Assembly (NCBI RefSeq): GCF_902809835.1
Contig: NZ_CADDWM010000015.1
Coordinates: 806,001-870,000 of the forward strand
Length of the DNA: 64,000 nucleotides
DNA from: Agromyces sp. Marseille-P2726
GTDB lineage: Bacteria > Actinomycetota > Actinomycetes > Actinomycetales > Microbacteriaceae
Direction of reading: 5' to 3'
The position numbers and the translations under genes are program-made. Numbering within the stretch: position 1 is the first letter of the stretch; each line of letters begins with the position of its first letter. Under the pieces are notes generated by a model. The model had not been told where the DNA came from. It made no database searches and worked only from the letters and a program-made list of their open reading frames with translations. Positions 8,901 to 17,550 of this stretch are shown here, piece after piece.

Positions 8901-9665
8901 ATGCCGCCTGCACGACGACTGCGACTCGAGATCGTGATCGTGCTCGGACTCTCGCTCGGGGCGTCGGCCGTGTACTCGATCGTCTCGCTCGTCGCGAAGC
9001 TCACCGAGGAACGCGCGCTGGGCGACCAGACGGTGGCGCTGAACCCGTCGCGCTCGAGCCGGGAGTGGCTCGACTTCACCTATCAGTTCCTCGACGTGTT
9101 CTTCGGGCTGTTCGCGGTCGCACTCGCGCTGTACCTGCTGTGGCAACCGGGAGTCAGCCCGTTCCGGCGGATCGGGTTCGACTTCACGAGACCGGGTCGC
9201 GACACGGCATCCGGCCTGCTGCTCGTCGCGGTGATCGGGGTGCCGGGGATCGCGCTCTACGCGATCGGGCGGGCGCTCGGCATCACGGTCGCCGTGCAGA
9301 CCTCACCGGCCGACTGGTTCTGGTGGACGGTGCCGATCCTCGTGCTGCGCGCCCTCGAGGCCGCCCTCACCGAGGAGATCATCGTGGTCGGCTACCTGTT
9401 CACGCGCTTCCGCGAACTCGGCGTCGGCCCGTGGGCGACGATCGTCTCGAGCGCGCTGCTGCGGGGCACGTACCACCTCTATCAGGGGTTCGGCCCGTTC
9501 CTCGGCAACGCACTGATGGGCGTGCTGTTCGGCTGGTTCTACCAGCGCTGGGGTCGCACGATGCCGCTCGTCATCGCGCACTGGATCCTCGACGTCGTGT
9601 CGTTCGTCGGCTACCCGCTCGCCGTCGGCTGGTGGCCCGAGCTCTTCGCGCCGCCCGCCGACTGA
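8901..9665 (+). CDS. CPBP-family intramembrane metalloprotease with altered first motif
   Basis: A 254-residue integral membrane protein with about seven hydrophobic segments and the CPBP (Abi, type II CAAX-protease-like) domain at residues 150-235. Motif 1 is Glu158-Glu159, but the Arg normally found four residues after the second Glu is Val163. Motif 2 is LLRGTYH with His192, and motif 3 is HWILD with His227 and Asp231. The Glu and His ligands are kept, so activity is possible. Family members process prenylated proteins or act in bacteriocin immunity and signalling; the substrate here is unknown. Start at the ATG, six bases after GAGGAT; a leaderless start is possible. Transcribed away from the peptide transporter. 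Confidence 0.82.
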   Translation: MPPARRLRLEIVIVLGLSLGASAVYSIVSLVAKLTEERALGDQTVALNPSRSSREWLDFTYQFLDVFFGLFAVALALYLLWQPGVSPFRRIGFDFTRPGRDTASGLLLVAVIGVPGIALYAIGRALGITVAVQTSPADWFWWTVPILVLRALEAALTEEIIVVGYLFTRFRELGVGPWATIVSSALLRGTYHLYQGFGPFLGNALMGVLFGWFYQRWGRTMPLVIAHWILDVVSFVGYPLAVGWWPELFAPPAD

Positions 9666-10066
9666 GGCAGGCGCTCGGCCGGCGGCGGCGGTGACGGATG
9701 CCGCGTCCGCGGCGTCTGCGGAACGTGCTCGCTCCGAGCCAGGGCGACGACCGTCGACGGCATCGGCGGCAGCGCCTCCTCGGGCGGCTCCACCCGGAGG
9801 TCGGAGTCGGACCCTCGCACCCTGGCCAGCTCGTGCCAGGTGCGGCGGCTCGGCGTGCACACCGCGGAGAGTCCCTCGCCGAACATACCCCCGTACGAGA
9901 AGTCGGAGATCGACTGCGCCCGTCGGAGAGCTGACGCGGTGCCGGGGTCCCGCCGCTCGAGGATTCCGGCGCGCTGCTCGAGGCTCAGCCCGGCCCCGGC
10001 CAGTACGGACGTTCCGATGAGGAGCCCGACGAATGCGGCGCTCGCGAGTACTGCGATGAGATCCAC
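9611..10066 (-). CDS. Uncharacterised membrane-anchored protein
   Basis: I do not recognise a family. The frame from the GTG at 10066 encodes about 151 residues: an N-terminal hydrophobic span (residues 2-25, VDLIAVLASAAFVGLL), a charged amphipathic region with LEQRAGILERRDPGTASALRRAQ, and a proline-rich tail. Third codon positions are strongly G/C like neighbouring genes, which supports coding. GGGGG lies nine bases before the GTG. The frame is open further upstream, so a longer form is possible. Its 3' end overlaps the end of the convergent CPBP gene by 55 bases, which lowers confidence in the last residues. Confidence 0.5.
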   Translation of the reverse strand: MDLIAVLASAAFVGLLIGTSVLAGAGLSLEQRAGILERRDPGTASALRRAQSISDFSYGGMFGEGLSAVCTPSRRTWHELARVRGSDSDLRVEPPEEALPPMPSTVVALARSEHVPQTPRTRHPSPPPPAERLPQSAGGAKSSGHQPTASG

Positions 10067-10207
10067 GATGATGCGCCCCCAATACGAGAGAACCTCAGTG
10101 TACTCCCGGGGCCGTTGATCGGGAGGGCACGGATCCGCCGCGTCGCGATCGCCTCGACCATGGAACGGTCGCGGCCGATGCGGCCGCTCCGGAAGAGGAC
10201 GAACATC

Positions 10208-10402
10208 ATGACCATCGCACACGCCATCGCCGCCGCGGGCCTCGCGGCACTCGCGACCGACCGGCTCTCCAGCACGACCGAGGCCGAGGTCCGCGAAGCC
10301 GAGCGGCGCGTCATCGAGCGCCGATCGGCCGCCGCGGCATCCGACCGCCGCACCTACCCCGAGCGCGGCCGCCCCGCCGCAGCGCGTCCGGCGCGCGCCT
10401 GA
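10208..10402 (+). CDS. Small uncharacterised Ala/Arg-rich protein
   Basis: A 64-residue frame starting at an ATG ten bases after GAGGAC. The first 17 residues are hydrophobic (MTIAHAIAAAGLAALA); the rest is Arg/Ala-rich with TEAEVREAERRVIERR, probably a helix. No family recognised. The same stretch is open on the other strand, so this call rests on the start signal and the plausible short-protein composition only. Confidence 0.4.
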   Translation: MTIAHAIAAAGLAALATDRLSSTTEAEVREAERRVIERRSAAAASDRRTYPERGRPAAARPARA

Positions 10403-10407
10403 CGCCG

Positions 10408-11109
10408 CTACTCCGCCGCGACGCCGCGAAGCAGCACGTCACCCGTCGCCACCGCGCGGATCTCGAGCGACGCGATCTCGTCCACGCCCAGCGCGCTTCC
10501 GGCCTCGAGCCGCGCCGTCGCGCCGGGTGCCGCGCGCCAGCTCGAGACCTCGGTGCTCCGGCCGTCGCTGTCGACGACGACGAGCGCGTACGGCCAGCCC
10601 GATCGGGGCCCCTCGTCCCCGGGATCCGCCTGGTAGGTGCAATCGAGCTGGATGCGGGTGCCCCACTCGACGGGCGTGAGCACCGCGGTCGCCGTCACGG
10701 GAGCGTCGACGACGGCCTCGAACGCGACCGACTGGCGATCCGCAGCCGGACGGGAGAGTGCCAACGGCACGGCCACGGCGGCGATCACGACGAGCGCGGC
10801 CGCGGCGAGCAGCGCCACTCTGGTGCGGGAACGACGGACGCTGCGGCGACGCGCCTCGCGACGCACGGCGTCGAGCAGCTCGGGGCGGGGCGAGGGCATC
10901 TCGTCGGCGCCCTCGTCGAGGAGCGCCTCGGCGCGATCGGTGTCGAGACGGGCCAGGAGACCGGGCATCGGCGTGAGCTCGGCCACCGAGCGGCGGCAGG
11001 CGTCGCACATCTCCACGTGCTCCTCGTACTCGCGGCGCTCGGTGGGCGAGAGCGCGCCGAGCACGTAGGCGGAGTCCCAATCGGCGTAGCGCGAGTGATC
11101 CGGGTTCAT
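10408..11109 (-). CDS. Zinc-finger anti-sigma factor
   Basis: A 233-residue membrane anti-sigma factor. The N-terminus carries the zinc anti-sigma (ZAS) motif HVEMCDAC, with His31, Cys35 and Cys38, which in RskA/RsrA-type proteins binds and holds the partner sigma factor. One membrane span follows at about residues 100-122 (RVALLAAAALVVIAAVAVPLAL), then an extracytoplasmic RskA-like domain of about 105 residues. The ATG at 11109 overlaps the TGA of the ECF sigma gene (ATGA), so the two are translationally coupled, as expected for a sigma/anti-sigma pair. The inducing signal is not visible from sequence. Confidence 0.88.
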   Translation of the reverse strand: MNPDHSRYADWDSAYVLGALSPTERREYEEHVEMCDACRRSVAELTPMPGLLARLDTDRAEALLDEGADEMPSPRPELLDAVRREARRRSVRRSRTRVALLAAAALVVIAAVAVPLALSRPAADRQSVAFEAVVDAPVTATAVLTPVEWGTRIQLDCTYQADPGDEGPRSGWPYALVVVDSDGRSTEVSSWRAAPGATARLEAGSALGVDEIASLEIRAVATGDVLLRGVAAE

Positions 11110-11612
11110 CGCGTCACCCCTTTCTCCTGCAGTGCGAGACGCAACGATCGCAGCCCATAGTGCAGCCGGGACTTGACCGTGCCGTCGGGGATGCCGAGCC
11201 GCCGCGCAACCTCGGCGATGCTGCATCCGCCGTAGTACGCGTGCACGATCACCGCGCGGTGCTCGTAGTCCAGCGCGGCGAGCGCCTCCTCGACGAGCAG
11301 GCTCTCGAAGAGCGCATCCGTGCCGTCGGCGATTCCGGCATCGGGCAGGTCGGCGACCCCGAACTCAGGGCGTCGTCGTGCGCTTCGCGCCTCGTCGATC
11401 ACGAGGTTCCGGGCCACCGTGAACATCCAGGACCGGGTCGACTCGGGCTCCTGGGCGAGGATGCGCGGGCTCCGCCATGCCCGCAGGAGGGTCTCCTGCA
11501 CGATGTCGTCGGCGCCCGCCGGATCACCCGTGAGGTGCACGACGTAGCGCCACACCGACCTCCCGTGCGCGTCGAAGAGCGCGACGAGTCGACTGTCGTC
11601 CTCGGGCGGCAT
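11106..11612 (-). CDS. ECF RNA polymerase sigma factor
   Basis: A 168-residue group-4 sigma factor with region 2 at about residues 8-78 (DDIVQETLLRAWRSP is region 2.2) and region 4 at about 108-160 (a helix-turn-helix around GGCSIAEVARRLGIPDGTVKSRL). It has the compact ECF layout with no region 1 or 3. AGGAGGTGACGG directly precedes the ATG. The coupled downstream zinc-finger anti-sigma gene shows how it is controlled: release from the membrane on an envelope or redox signal. A GAACC-N16-CGTT arrangement at 11657-11633 on the minus strand could be an autoregulated ECF promoter, but this is a weak match. Target genes are unknown. Confidence 0.92.
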   Translation of the reverse strand: MPPEDDSRLVALFDAHGRSVWRYVVHLTGDPAGADDIVQETLLRAWRSPRILAQEPESTRSWMFTVARNLVIDEARSARRRPEFGVADLPDAGIADGTDALFESLLVEEALAALDYEHRAVIVHAYYGGCSIAEVARRLGIPDGTVKSRLHYGLRSLRLALQEKGVTR

Positions 11613-11786
11613 CCGTCACCTCCTGTGGTGACAACGAGACGGGGCGCCTCGCGGTTCACCGCACTCTAACGCCGCGCGCTGGCGCCGACGCCGGCTGCAC
11701 AACCTGCCGGACACGCTTCGCGGCGCGTTGCGCCGCGACCTTCTCCTGCCACCGCCTTCGCCTGCCGGCGCGGCGGAACCCTCCAC

Positions 11787-14687
11787 TTACGCGAAGGCTT
11801 CCACCGGCGGGCAGGCGCACACGAGGTTGCGGTCGCCGTACGCCTGGTCGATGCGTCGCACCGGCGCCCAGTACTTGTTGCGCACGAGCGAGCGCACCGG
11901 GTACGCGGCCTGCTCGCGGCTGTACGGGTGCGTCCACTCGCCCGCGATGAGCGACTCGGCCGTGTGCGGCGCGTTCCGCAGCGGGTTGTCGTCGGCCGGC
12001 CACTCGCCGCGGCCGACCGCGTCGGCCTCGGACTTGATCGCGATCATCGCCTCGATGAAGCGCTCGAGCTCGGCCAGGTCCTCCGACTCGGTCGGCTCGA
12101 CCATGAGCGTTCCCGCGACCGGGAACGACATCGTCGGGGCGTGGAAGCCGTAGTCGATGAGGCGCTTGGCCACGTCGTCGACGGTGACGCCGGTCGCCGC
12201 GGTGAGCGGGCGCAGGTCGAGGATGCACTCGTGAGCGACGAGTCCGTCCTTCCCGGTGTACAGCACCGGGAAGTGGTCGCCCAGGCGGGCGGCGACGTAG
12301 TTGGCGGCGAGCACCGCAGCGGCGGCCGACTGCTTGAGCCCCTCCGAGCCCATCATGCGCACGTACGCCCACGAGATGGGCAGGATCGATGCGCTGCCGT
12401 ACGGCGCGGCCGAGACGGGGCCGCCGTCGTGCGTCACGCCACCCGCGTGCTCGGTGCGCTGGGCCATCGGGTGCCCGGGCAGGAACGGCGCGGGGTGCGC
12501 CTTCGCCGCGACGGGCCCGATGCCGGGTCCGCCACCGCCGTGCGGGATGCAGAACGTCTTGTGCAGGTTGAGGTGCGAGACGTCGCCGCCGAAGTCGCCG
12601 AATCGGGCGTGCCCGAGCAGTGCGTTGAGGTTCGCGCCGTCGATGTAGACCTGGCCGCCTGCGTCGTGCACCGCCTGCGTGACCTGCTTCACCTCGTGCT
12701 CGTAGACGCCGTGGGTCGACGGATACGTGATCATGAGTGCGGCGATCCGGCCGGCGTGCGCAGCGATCTTCGCGCGCAGGTCGTCGAGGTCGACGTTGCC
12801 GAGGTCGTCGGTCGCCACGACGACGACGCGCAGTCCGGCGAGCACCGCCGATGCCGCGTTCGTGCCGTGCGCGCTCGAGGGGATGAGGCACACATCGCGC
12901 TCGTCGTCCCCGTTCGCGCGGTGGTAGCCGCGAATGGCGAGGAGCCCGGCGAGCTCGCCCTGGCTGCCCGCGTTCGGCTGCAGCGACACCGTGTCGTAGC
13001 CGGTGACCTCGGCCAGCCAGTTCTCGAGCTGCTCGATGAGCCCGAGCGTTCCGACGACGTCGGCCTCGGGCGCGAACGGATGCAGGTTCGCGAACTCGGG
13101 CCACGTGATGGACTGCATCTCGGTCGCTGCGTTGAGCTTCATCGTGCAGGAGCCGAGCGGGATCATTCCGCGGTCGAGCGCGTAGTCGCGGTCGGCGAGC
13201 AGCTTGAGGTATCGCATCATCTGCGTCTCGGACTGGTGGGTGTTGAACACCGGGTGCTCGAGGTACGACGACGTGCGGCGGAGGCCGGCGGGCAGGGTGG
13301 TGCTCGGCGGCACGAGCTGCCGGAGCGGTGCGAGATCCTCGGCGAGCGCCTCGAATCCGAACGACTCGACCACGCGCGAAAGCTCGTCGACGGTCGTCGT
13401 CTCGTCGACGGCGATGTGCACGGTGCGCTCGTCGGCCTCCCACAGGTACAGGCCGAGCTCGCGGGCCCGCGCCACCACCTCGCGAGCGCTTCCCGGCACC
13501 CGCACGCGGATCGTGTCGAAGTACGCGTCGTGCACGAGAGACAGCCCAGACCGCGTGAGGGCGTCGCCGAGCACCTTCGCCTTGGCGGCGGTCGACACGG
13601 CGATGTGACGGATGCCGCGGGGCCCGTGGTACACGGCGTACATCGACGCCATGACGGCGAGGAGCACCTGGGCGGTGCAGATGTTCGACGTCGCCCGCTC
13701 CCGGCGGATGTGCTGCTCGCGGGCCTGCAGGCTGAGCCGGTACGCGGGGTGGCCTGCGGCATCCTGCGACACGCCCACCAGGCGACCCGGCAGTTGGCGT
13801 TCGAGCCCCGCTCGCACCGCCATGAATCCGGCGTGCGGACCCCCGAATCCCATCGGGACGCCGAATCGCTGGGTGGTGCCGACGGCGACATCTGCGCCGA
13901 GCTCGCCGGGGCTCGTCAGCACCGCCGTCGCGAGCAGGTCGGCAGCGACGACCGCGAGCGCGCCCTGCTCCTTCGAGGCCGCGATGACGGATGCCGCGTT
14001 CCACACACGACCCGAAGCGCCCGGGTACTGCACGAGGATGCCGAAGTGCTCGCCGAGGGCCGCGACATCCGTGCCCTCCTCGAGGTCGACCACGACGAGC
14101 TCGATCCCGACCGCCGCGGCGCGCGAGCGCAGGAGCGCCAGGGTCTGCGGCAGCACGTCGGCATCGACGACGAAGCGGTTCGACGACGCCTTCGACGCGC
14201 GGCGCGCGAGGAGCATGCCCTCGACGACCGCCGTGCCCTCGTCGAGCATCGACGAGTTGGCGACGTCGAGGCCGGTGAGGTCGGCGACCACGGTCTGGAA
14301 GTTGATGAGCGCCTCGAGGCGCCCCTGCGAGATCTCGGGCTGGTACGGCGTGTAGGCCGTGTACCAGCTCGGGTTCTCGAGCACATTGCGCTGGATGACC
14401 GCCGGGGTGATCGTGCCCGAGTAGCCGAGTCCGATGAGCGAGGTCCTGACGCTGTTCTGCTGGGCCAGCCCGGCGAGCTCGGCGATCGCCTGCCGCTCGG
14501 TCGCGGCGGGCGGGATGACCGAGTCGATCACCTCCTCCATGCGGATCGCCGTCGGAACAGCCGCGGCCATGAGGTCGTCGAGCGACTCGTGGCCGACCTG
14601 GGTGAGCATGAGCGCGTGGTCGTCGGGGGTCGTGCCGATGTGTCGACGCCCGAACGCGTCGAGGTCGAAGGTGGAGCTCGAAGTCAT
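11787..14687 (-). CDS. gcvP: Glycine dehydrogenase (decarboxylating), P-protein
   Basis: A 966-residue PLP-dependent P-protein of the glycine cleavage system, a fused homodimeric form about the size of E. coli GcvP. It decarboxylates glycine and transfers the aminomethyl group to the lipoyl arm of GcvH. The C-terminal half has the PLP-binding Lys710 in HLNLHKTF, followed by the glycine-rich [10 protein letters not shown] loop; N-terminal landmarks include RRHIGT and the [14 protein letters not shown] segment. The ATG follows the gcvH stop by 14 bases with a distant GAGG. The same frame stays open far upstream through gcvH and gcvT, but those codons are shadow. Third gene of the riboswitch-controlled operon. 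Confidence 0.96.
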   Translation of the reverse strand: MTSSSTFDLDAFGRRHIGTTPDDHALMLTQVGHESLDDLMAAAVPTAIRMEEVIDSVIPPAATERQAIAELAGLAQQNSVRTSLIGLGYSGTITPAVIQRNVLENPSWYTAYTPYQPEISQGRLEALINFQTVVADLTGLDVANSSMLDEGTAVVEGMLLARRASKASSNRFVVDADVLPQTLALLRSRAAAVGIELVVVDLEEGTDVAALGEHFGILVQYPGASGRVWNAASVIAASKEQGALAVVAADLLATAVLTSPGELGADVAVGTTQRFGVPMGFGGPHAGFMAVRAGLERQLPGRLVGVSQDAAGHPAYRLSLQAREQHIRRERATSNICTAQVLLAVMASMYAVYHGPRGIRHIAVSTAAKAKVLGDALTRSGLSLVHDAYFDTIRVRVPGSAREVVARARELGLYLWEADERTVHIAVDETTTVDELSRVVESFGFEALAEDLAPLRQLVPPSTTLPAGLRRTSSYLEHPVFNTHQSETQMMRYLKLLADRDYALDRGMIPLGSCTMKLNAATEMQSITWPEFANLHPFAPEADVVGTLGLIEQLENWLAEVTGYDTVSLQPNAGSQGELAGLLAIRGYHRANGDDERDVCLIPSSAHGTNAASAVLAGLRVVVVATDDLGNVDLDDLRAKIAAHAGRIAALMITYPSTHGVYEHEVKQVTQAVHDAGGQVYIDGANLNALLGHARFGDFGGDVSHLNLHKTFCIPHGGGGPGIGPVAAKAHPAPFLPGHPMAQRTEHAGGVTHDGGPVSAAPYGSASILPISWAYVRMMGSEGLKQSAAAAVLAANYVAARLGDHFPVLYTGKDGLVAHECILDLRPLTAATGVTVDDVAKRLIDYGFHAPTMSFPVAGTLMVEPTESEDLAELERFIEAMIAIKSEADAVGRGEWPADDNPLRNAPHTAESLIAGEWTHPYSREQAAYPVRSLVRNKYWAPVRRIDQAYGDRNLVCACPPVEAFA

Positions 14688-14701
14688 CTGGGTCGGGGTC
14701 C

Positions 14702-15073
14702 TCACTCGGCGACGAGCGCGCGGTACTCGTCGTGGCTGAGCAGCTTCGGCAGCTCGCCCGCCGTGATCTTGATGAGCCAGCCTTCGCCGAACGGGTCGCT
14801 GTTCACGAGCTCGGGCGAGTCGATCACGGCCTGGTTCGATTCGACGATCTCGCCGTCGACGGGGGCGAACAGCTCGCCGACGGACTTGGTCGACTCGATC
14901 TCGCCGACGACGCTGCCCGAGGTGATCGCGGTGCCGGCCGCGGGCAGGTCGACGTAGACGACGTCGCCGAGCTTCTCGGCGGCGTAGTCGGTGATGCCGA
15001 TGGTCACGGTGTCGCCGTCGACACGCAGCCACTCGTGCTCTTCGGTGTACTGGAGCGAAGCCTGGTCGGTCAT
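14702..15073 (-). CDS. gcvH: Glycine cleavage system H protein
   Basis: A 123-residue lipoyl carrier protein. The lipoyl-accepting Lys63 lies in ESTKSVGE, with the family signatures YTEEHEWLR near the start and the [12 protein letters not shown] turn. It shuttles the aminomethyl and reducing intermediates between the P, T and L proteins. It is the middle gene of gcvT-gcvH-gcvP with 14-base gaps on both sides, and has GAGGAG before its ATG. Normal length, no missing key residue. Confidence 0.97.
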   Translation of the reverse strand: MTDQASLQYTEEHEWLRVDGDTVTIGITDYAAEKLGDVVYVDLPAAGTAITSGSVVGEIESTKSVGELFAPVDGEIVESNQAVIDSPELVNSDPFGEGWLIKITAGELPKLLSHDEYRALVAE

Positions 15074-15087
15074 GTGGGTCTCCTCGG

Positions 15088-16278
15088 TCAGTTGGTGCGC
15101 TGGTAGAACGGACGGGCGACGACGGATGCCGCGAGCCGCGTGCCCCGGACGTCGACGAAGAGCTCGCGGCCGAGCTCCGCCGCGTCGGGCGCGACGAACG
15201 CCATCGCGATGGGATGCCCGAGCGTCGGCGACAGCGCGCCGCTCGTGACGACACCGACGCGCGCGGCGTCCTCGCCGGGTCCGTCGTACACCTCGTAGTC
15301 GGCGCGCGGTGCGCGACGGCCCTCGCCTGCGAGGCCGACCAGCACCGGGGCATCCGCTGCCGGGCCCTGCTCGATGGCCTCGCGGCCGACGAAGTCACCC
15401 TCCTTCGAGAGGGCGACCACGCGCTCGAGTCCCGCCTGCACGGGGAGGATGTGGCGGCCGAGCTCGTGCCCGTAGAGCGGCATGCCGGCCTCGAGCCGGA
15501 GGGTGTCGCGGCTTGCGAGCCCGCACGGAACGACGCGTGGACCGCCGGTCTCGCGGAGCGCCTCCCAGATGCTCGCGGCACGCTCGGGCGCGACGTAGAG
15601 CTCGAAGCCGTCTTCACCGGTGTACCCGGTGCGCGCCACGAGCACGGGTGCGCCCTCGTACTCGGCGGCGAACGCACGATAGTACTTGACGTTCTCGAGC
15701 GCGGTGACGAAGTCCTCCTCATCGTTGCCCGGACCCTGGACGCCGAAGCCGGGCGTCTGCGAGAGCACCTCGCGCGCGTCTGGTCCCTGCAGGGCGATGA
15801 GCGCGATGTCGTCGCTCTCGTCGAACACCTCGGTGTCGAACGGCGAGGTGCGGTCGCGGAGCTCCTCGGCGACCACCTCGCGGTTGGCCGCGTTCGCGAC
15901 CACCATGAATCGGTCTGCACCGGTGCGGTACACGACCACGTCGTCGATGACGCCGCCGTCGCGGTCGAGCAGGAGCGAGTACTTCGCCTGTCCCTCGTCG
16001 ATCGCCGAGAGCTTGCCGGCGAGCGCGTAGTCGAGTGCGAGCGCGGCCTCGGGCCCCACGACGACGATCTCGCCCATGTGCGAGAGGTCGAAGAGCCCCG
16101 CATGCGTGCGCACGGCGTGGTGCTCGGCGAGGTCGCTCGAGTAGCGCACGGGCATCTGCCACCCGGCGAAGTCGGTGAACGAGGCGCCGGCCTCGCGATG
16201 CACGGCGTCGAGCGGGCTGCGCCGTTCGGTGGCGGCGGATGCCTCGGGGCTGGTGGTGGTACCGGGTTGCTGAGTCAC
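15088..16278 (-). CDS. gcvT: Aminomethyltransferase, glycine cleavage T protein
   Basis: A 396-residue folate-dependent T-protein, which moves the methylene carbon from the H-protein arm to tetrahydrofolate and releases ammonia. Landmarks are [10 protein letters not shown] at the folate-domain start, FDLSHMGEI, and the [13 protein letters not shown] block near residue 215, plus the C-terminal barrel ending in [11 protein letters not shown]. It starts at a GTG five bases after GGAG; residues 1-20 are a variable Ser/Thr/Ala-rich extension. It is the first gene of the operon and directly follows the glycine riboswitch leader. The lpd and lipoate genes needed to complete the system are not in the window. 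Confidence 0.96.
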   Translation of the reverse strand: MTQQPGTTTSPEASAATERRSPLDAVHREAGASFTDFAGWQMPVRYSSDLAEHHAVRTHAGLFDLSHMGEIVVVGPEAALALDYALAGKLSAIDEGQAKYSLLLDRDGGVIDDVVVYRTGADRFMVVANAANREVVAEELRDRTSPFDTEVFDESDDIALIALQGPDAREVLSQTPGFGVQGPGNDEEDFVTALENVKYYRAFAAEYEGAPVLVARTGYTGEDGFELYVAPERAASIWEALRETGGPRVVPCGLASRDTLRLEAGMPLYGHELGRHILPVQAGLERVVALSKEGDFVGREAIEQGPAADAPVLVGLAGEGRRAPRADYEVYDGPGEDAARVGVVTSGALSPTLGHPIAMAFVAPDAAELGRELFVDVRGTRLAASVVARPFYQRTN

Positions 16279-16332
16279 GAGTTCTCCAGACTTGCCGGCG
16301 TCTGACCGGCATATCGCACGGCTCGGCCGTGT

Positions 16333-16604
16333 GGGAACTCCCCCTCTGTCATGGGCCTGAGAGTTTCACGCGACGTGACGCGCTTTCACCATCGGCGACT
16401 CCGGCATCGCGCGGAGTTCTCGATGCGCGTCGTCGCTGACGTCGCCCTTCGAGCTGCTCCGCACTCCGCTCGGGAGCACTTTTCAGAGCGGCCTCGTCAT
16501 CGCGGTGTGTGTGACCTGAGAGATTGGCGGGGAGGCTTGCTCCTTCGGTGCGGGCAGTGCTGTCGGAGTGGTGTGCCCCCACAGCCTGCCGGCTCTCCCG
16601 CGAT
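16333..16604 (-). ncRNA. Tandem glycine riboswitch upstream of gcvT
   Basis: Two glycine aptamer-like units in series on the minus strand. The upstream unit (about 16604-16475) begins GGGAGAG and contains the conserved CACCGAAGGAGCAA and CTCTCAGGTCA cores. The second (about 16450-16333) has GCCGATGGTGAAAGC, CTCTCAGGCCCATGACAGAGG and the closing GGGGGAG. Context before the glycine cleavage operon matches known gcv riboswitches, which switch expression on when glycine is abundant. There is no U-run after it; two short hairpins lie between it and the GTG, so control may be at translation or by an atypical terminator. Confidence 0.9.
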
Positions 16605-16637
16605 GCGTCGATGGCCCGGTATGCGGTTGTACGGCTG

Positions 16638-16643
16638 ATCCTA
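16638..16643 (-). promoter_or_regulatory. Likely -10 box of the gcv operon
   Basis: TAGGAT on the minus strand, about 34 bases above the first riboswitch aptamer, is in the right place to start the riboswitch transcript. No convincing -35 was found. Confidence 0.45.
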
Positions 16644-16772
16644 GCAGCGGCGCGCACCGGGCGCGGACCGCGTCTGCCCCAGGGTTCACGGCGCCCACGA
16701 TCCCCGGCATCATCGCCGCAGGCGATTCCCGGCCCGGCCGCCCTCTGCTTCCGCCGGAGGACCAGGGTGGTG

Positions 16773-16831
16773 TTCTGGTCAGGATGACTGTAAGCTGCAC
16801 TCAGCCTGAGTTCGAGTCATCTCGACCAGAA
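16773..16831 (+). promoter_or_regulatory. Nested inverted repeat in front of nrtR-nad
   Basis: Arms 16773-16789 and 16815-16831 are reverse complements at 15 of 17 positions (TTCTGGTC and GATGACT blocks match exactly). The 25-base loop holds a second perfect repeat, ACTCAG/CTGAGT at 16799-16811. It could be the NrtR operator region or a leader hairpin just above the GGAGG site of nrtR. Confidence 0.5.
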
Positions 16832-16848
16832 GTAGATCGGAGGTCACG

Positions 16849-17550
16849 ATGCCGCAGGATGCTGCAGCCGTCCGCCTCGCGGTCTCCACCGTGATCTTCG
16901 CCCTTCGGCCCGACCACACGGGCCAGCCAGTGCTCTGGACGCCGCTGGTTCGCCGCACGCGCGAACCGCAGCGCGGGCTGTGGGCACTCCCGGGCGGGTG
17001 GCTGCCGCCGAACGAGGAGCTCGAGGCCGCAGCGGCCCGTACGCTGCGCTCGACGACGGGCCTCACCCCCAAGTACCTCGAGCAGCTCTACACGTTCGGC
17101 GACGTCGACCGCTCCCCTGGTGCACGAGTCGTCTCGGTCGTCTACTGGGCCCTCGTCCAGAGCGATGAGGCGGCGCAAGCGACGGCCGGCCCGAATGTGC
17201 GCTGGGTGCCCGCCGACACCATGCCCCGGCTGGCCTTCGACCACAACGCGATCGTCGAGTACGCCCTGTGGCGCCTGCGCACCAAGGTCGAGTACGCCGA
17301 GATCGCGCACGCGTTCCTCGGTCCCACGTTCACGCTCGCCGAACTCCGCGAGGTGTACGAGGCGGTGCTGCGACGCCGCCTCGACCCGGCGAACTTCCGA
17401 CGCACCATGATCGCCTCCGGGCGGCTCGCCGAGACGGGCGAGCGCGTCGCGGGGGCCCCGCATCGACCCCCGAAGCTCTACCGCTACGAGACCCCGTCCG
17501 AAGGCGCGGGATCTCGCGAACCGTTCATGGGAGAGAGGCCCGCATCATGA
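16849..17550 (+). CDS. nrtR: NrtR-type Nudix transcriptional regulator of NAD synthesis
   Basis: A 233-residue protein with an N-terminal Nudix-fold domain (about residues 8-145) and a C-terminal winged helix (about 150-220). The Nudix box begins LPGGWLPPNEE, but the catalytic REUXEE core reads RTLRST, so it is a sensor domain and not an active pyrophosphohydrolase, as expected for NrtR. NrtR proteins bind ADP-ribose or NAD-related ligands and repress nad genes. GGAGGTCACG precedes the ATG. Its TGA overlaps the nadA ATG (ATGA), placing the regulator first in its own target operon. An unusual nested inverted repeat upstream is a natural operator candidate. Confidence 0.88.
   Translation: MPQDAAAVRLAVSTVIFALRPDHTGQPVLWTPLVRRTREPQRGLWALPGGWLPPNEELEAAAARTLRSTTGLTPKYLEQLYTFGDVDRSPGARVVSVVYWALVQSDEAAQATAGPNVRWVPADTMPRLAFDHNAIVEYALWRLRTKVEYAEIAHAFLGPTFTLAELREVYEAVLRRRLDPANFRRTMIASGRLAETGERVAGAPHRPPKLYRYETPSEGAGSREPFMGERPAS

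Noticed and set aside
9691-10118. Plus-strand Arg/Pro-rich frames at 9.7-10.1 kb
   Set aside because: They lie opposite the more plausible minus-strand membrane-anchored protein, whose hydrophobic segment and codon pattern look coding.
11613-11786. Small Arg-rich minus-strand gene between gcvP and the ECF sigma gene
   Set aside because: A frame is open, but it has no start with a ribosome site and no recognisable family; composition fits non-coding GC-rich DNA.
14688-16103. A 1438-codon continuous minus frame that would extend gcvP far upstream
   Set aside because: The upstream part is the shadow of gcvH and gcvT, which carry full family signatures in other frames; only the part after the ATG at 14687 is P-protein.
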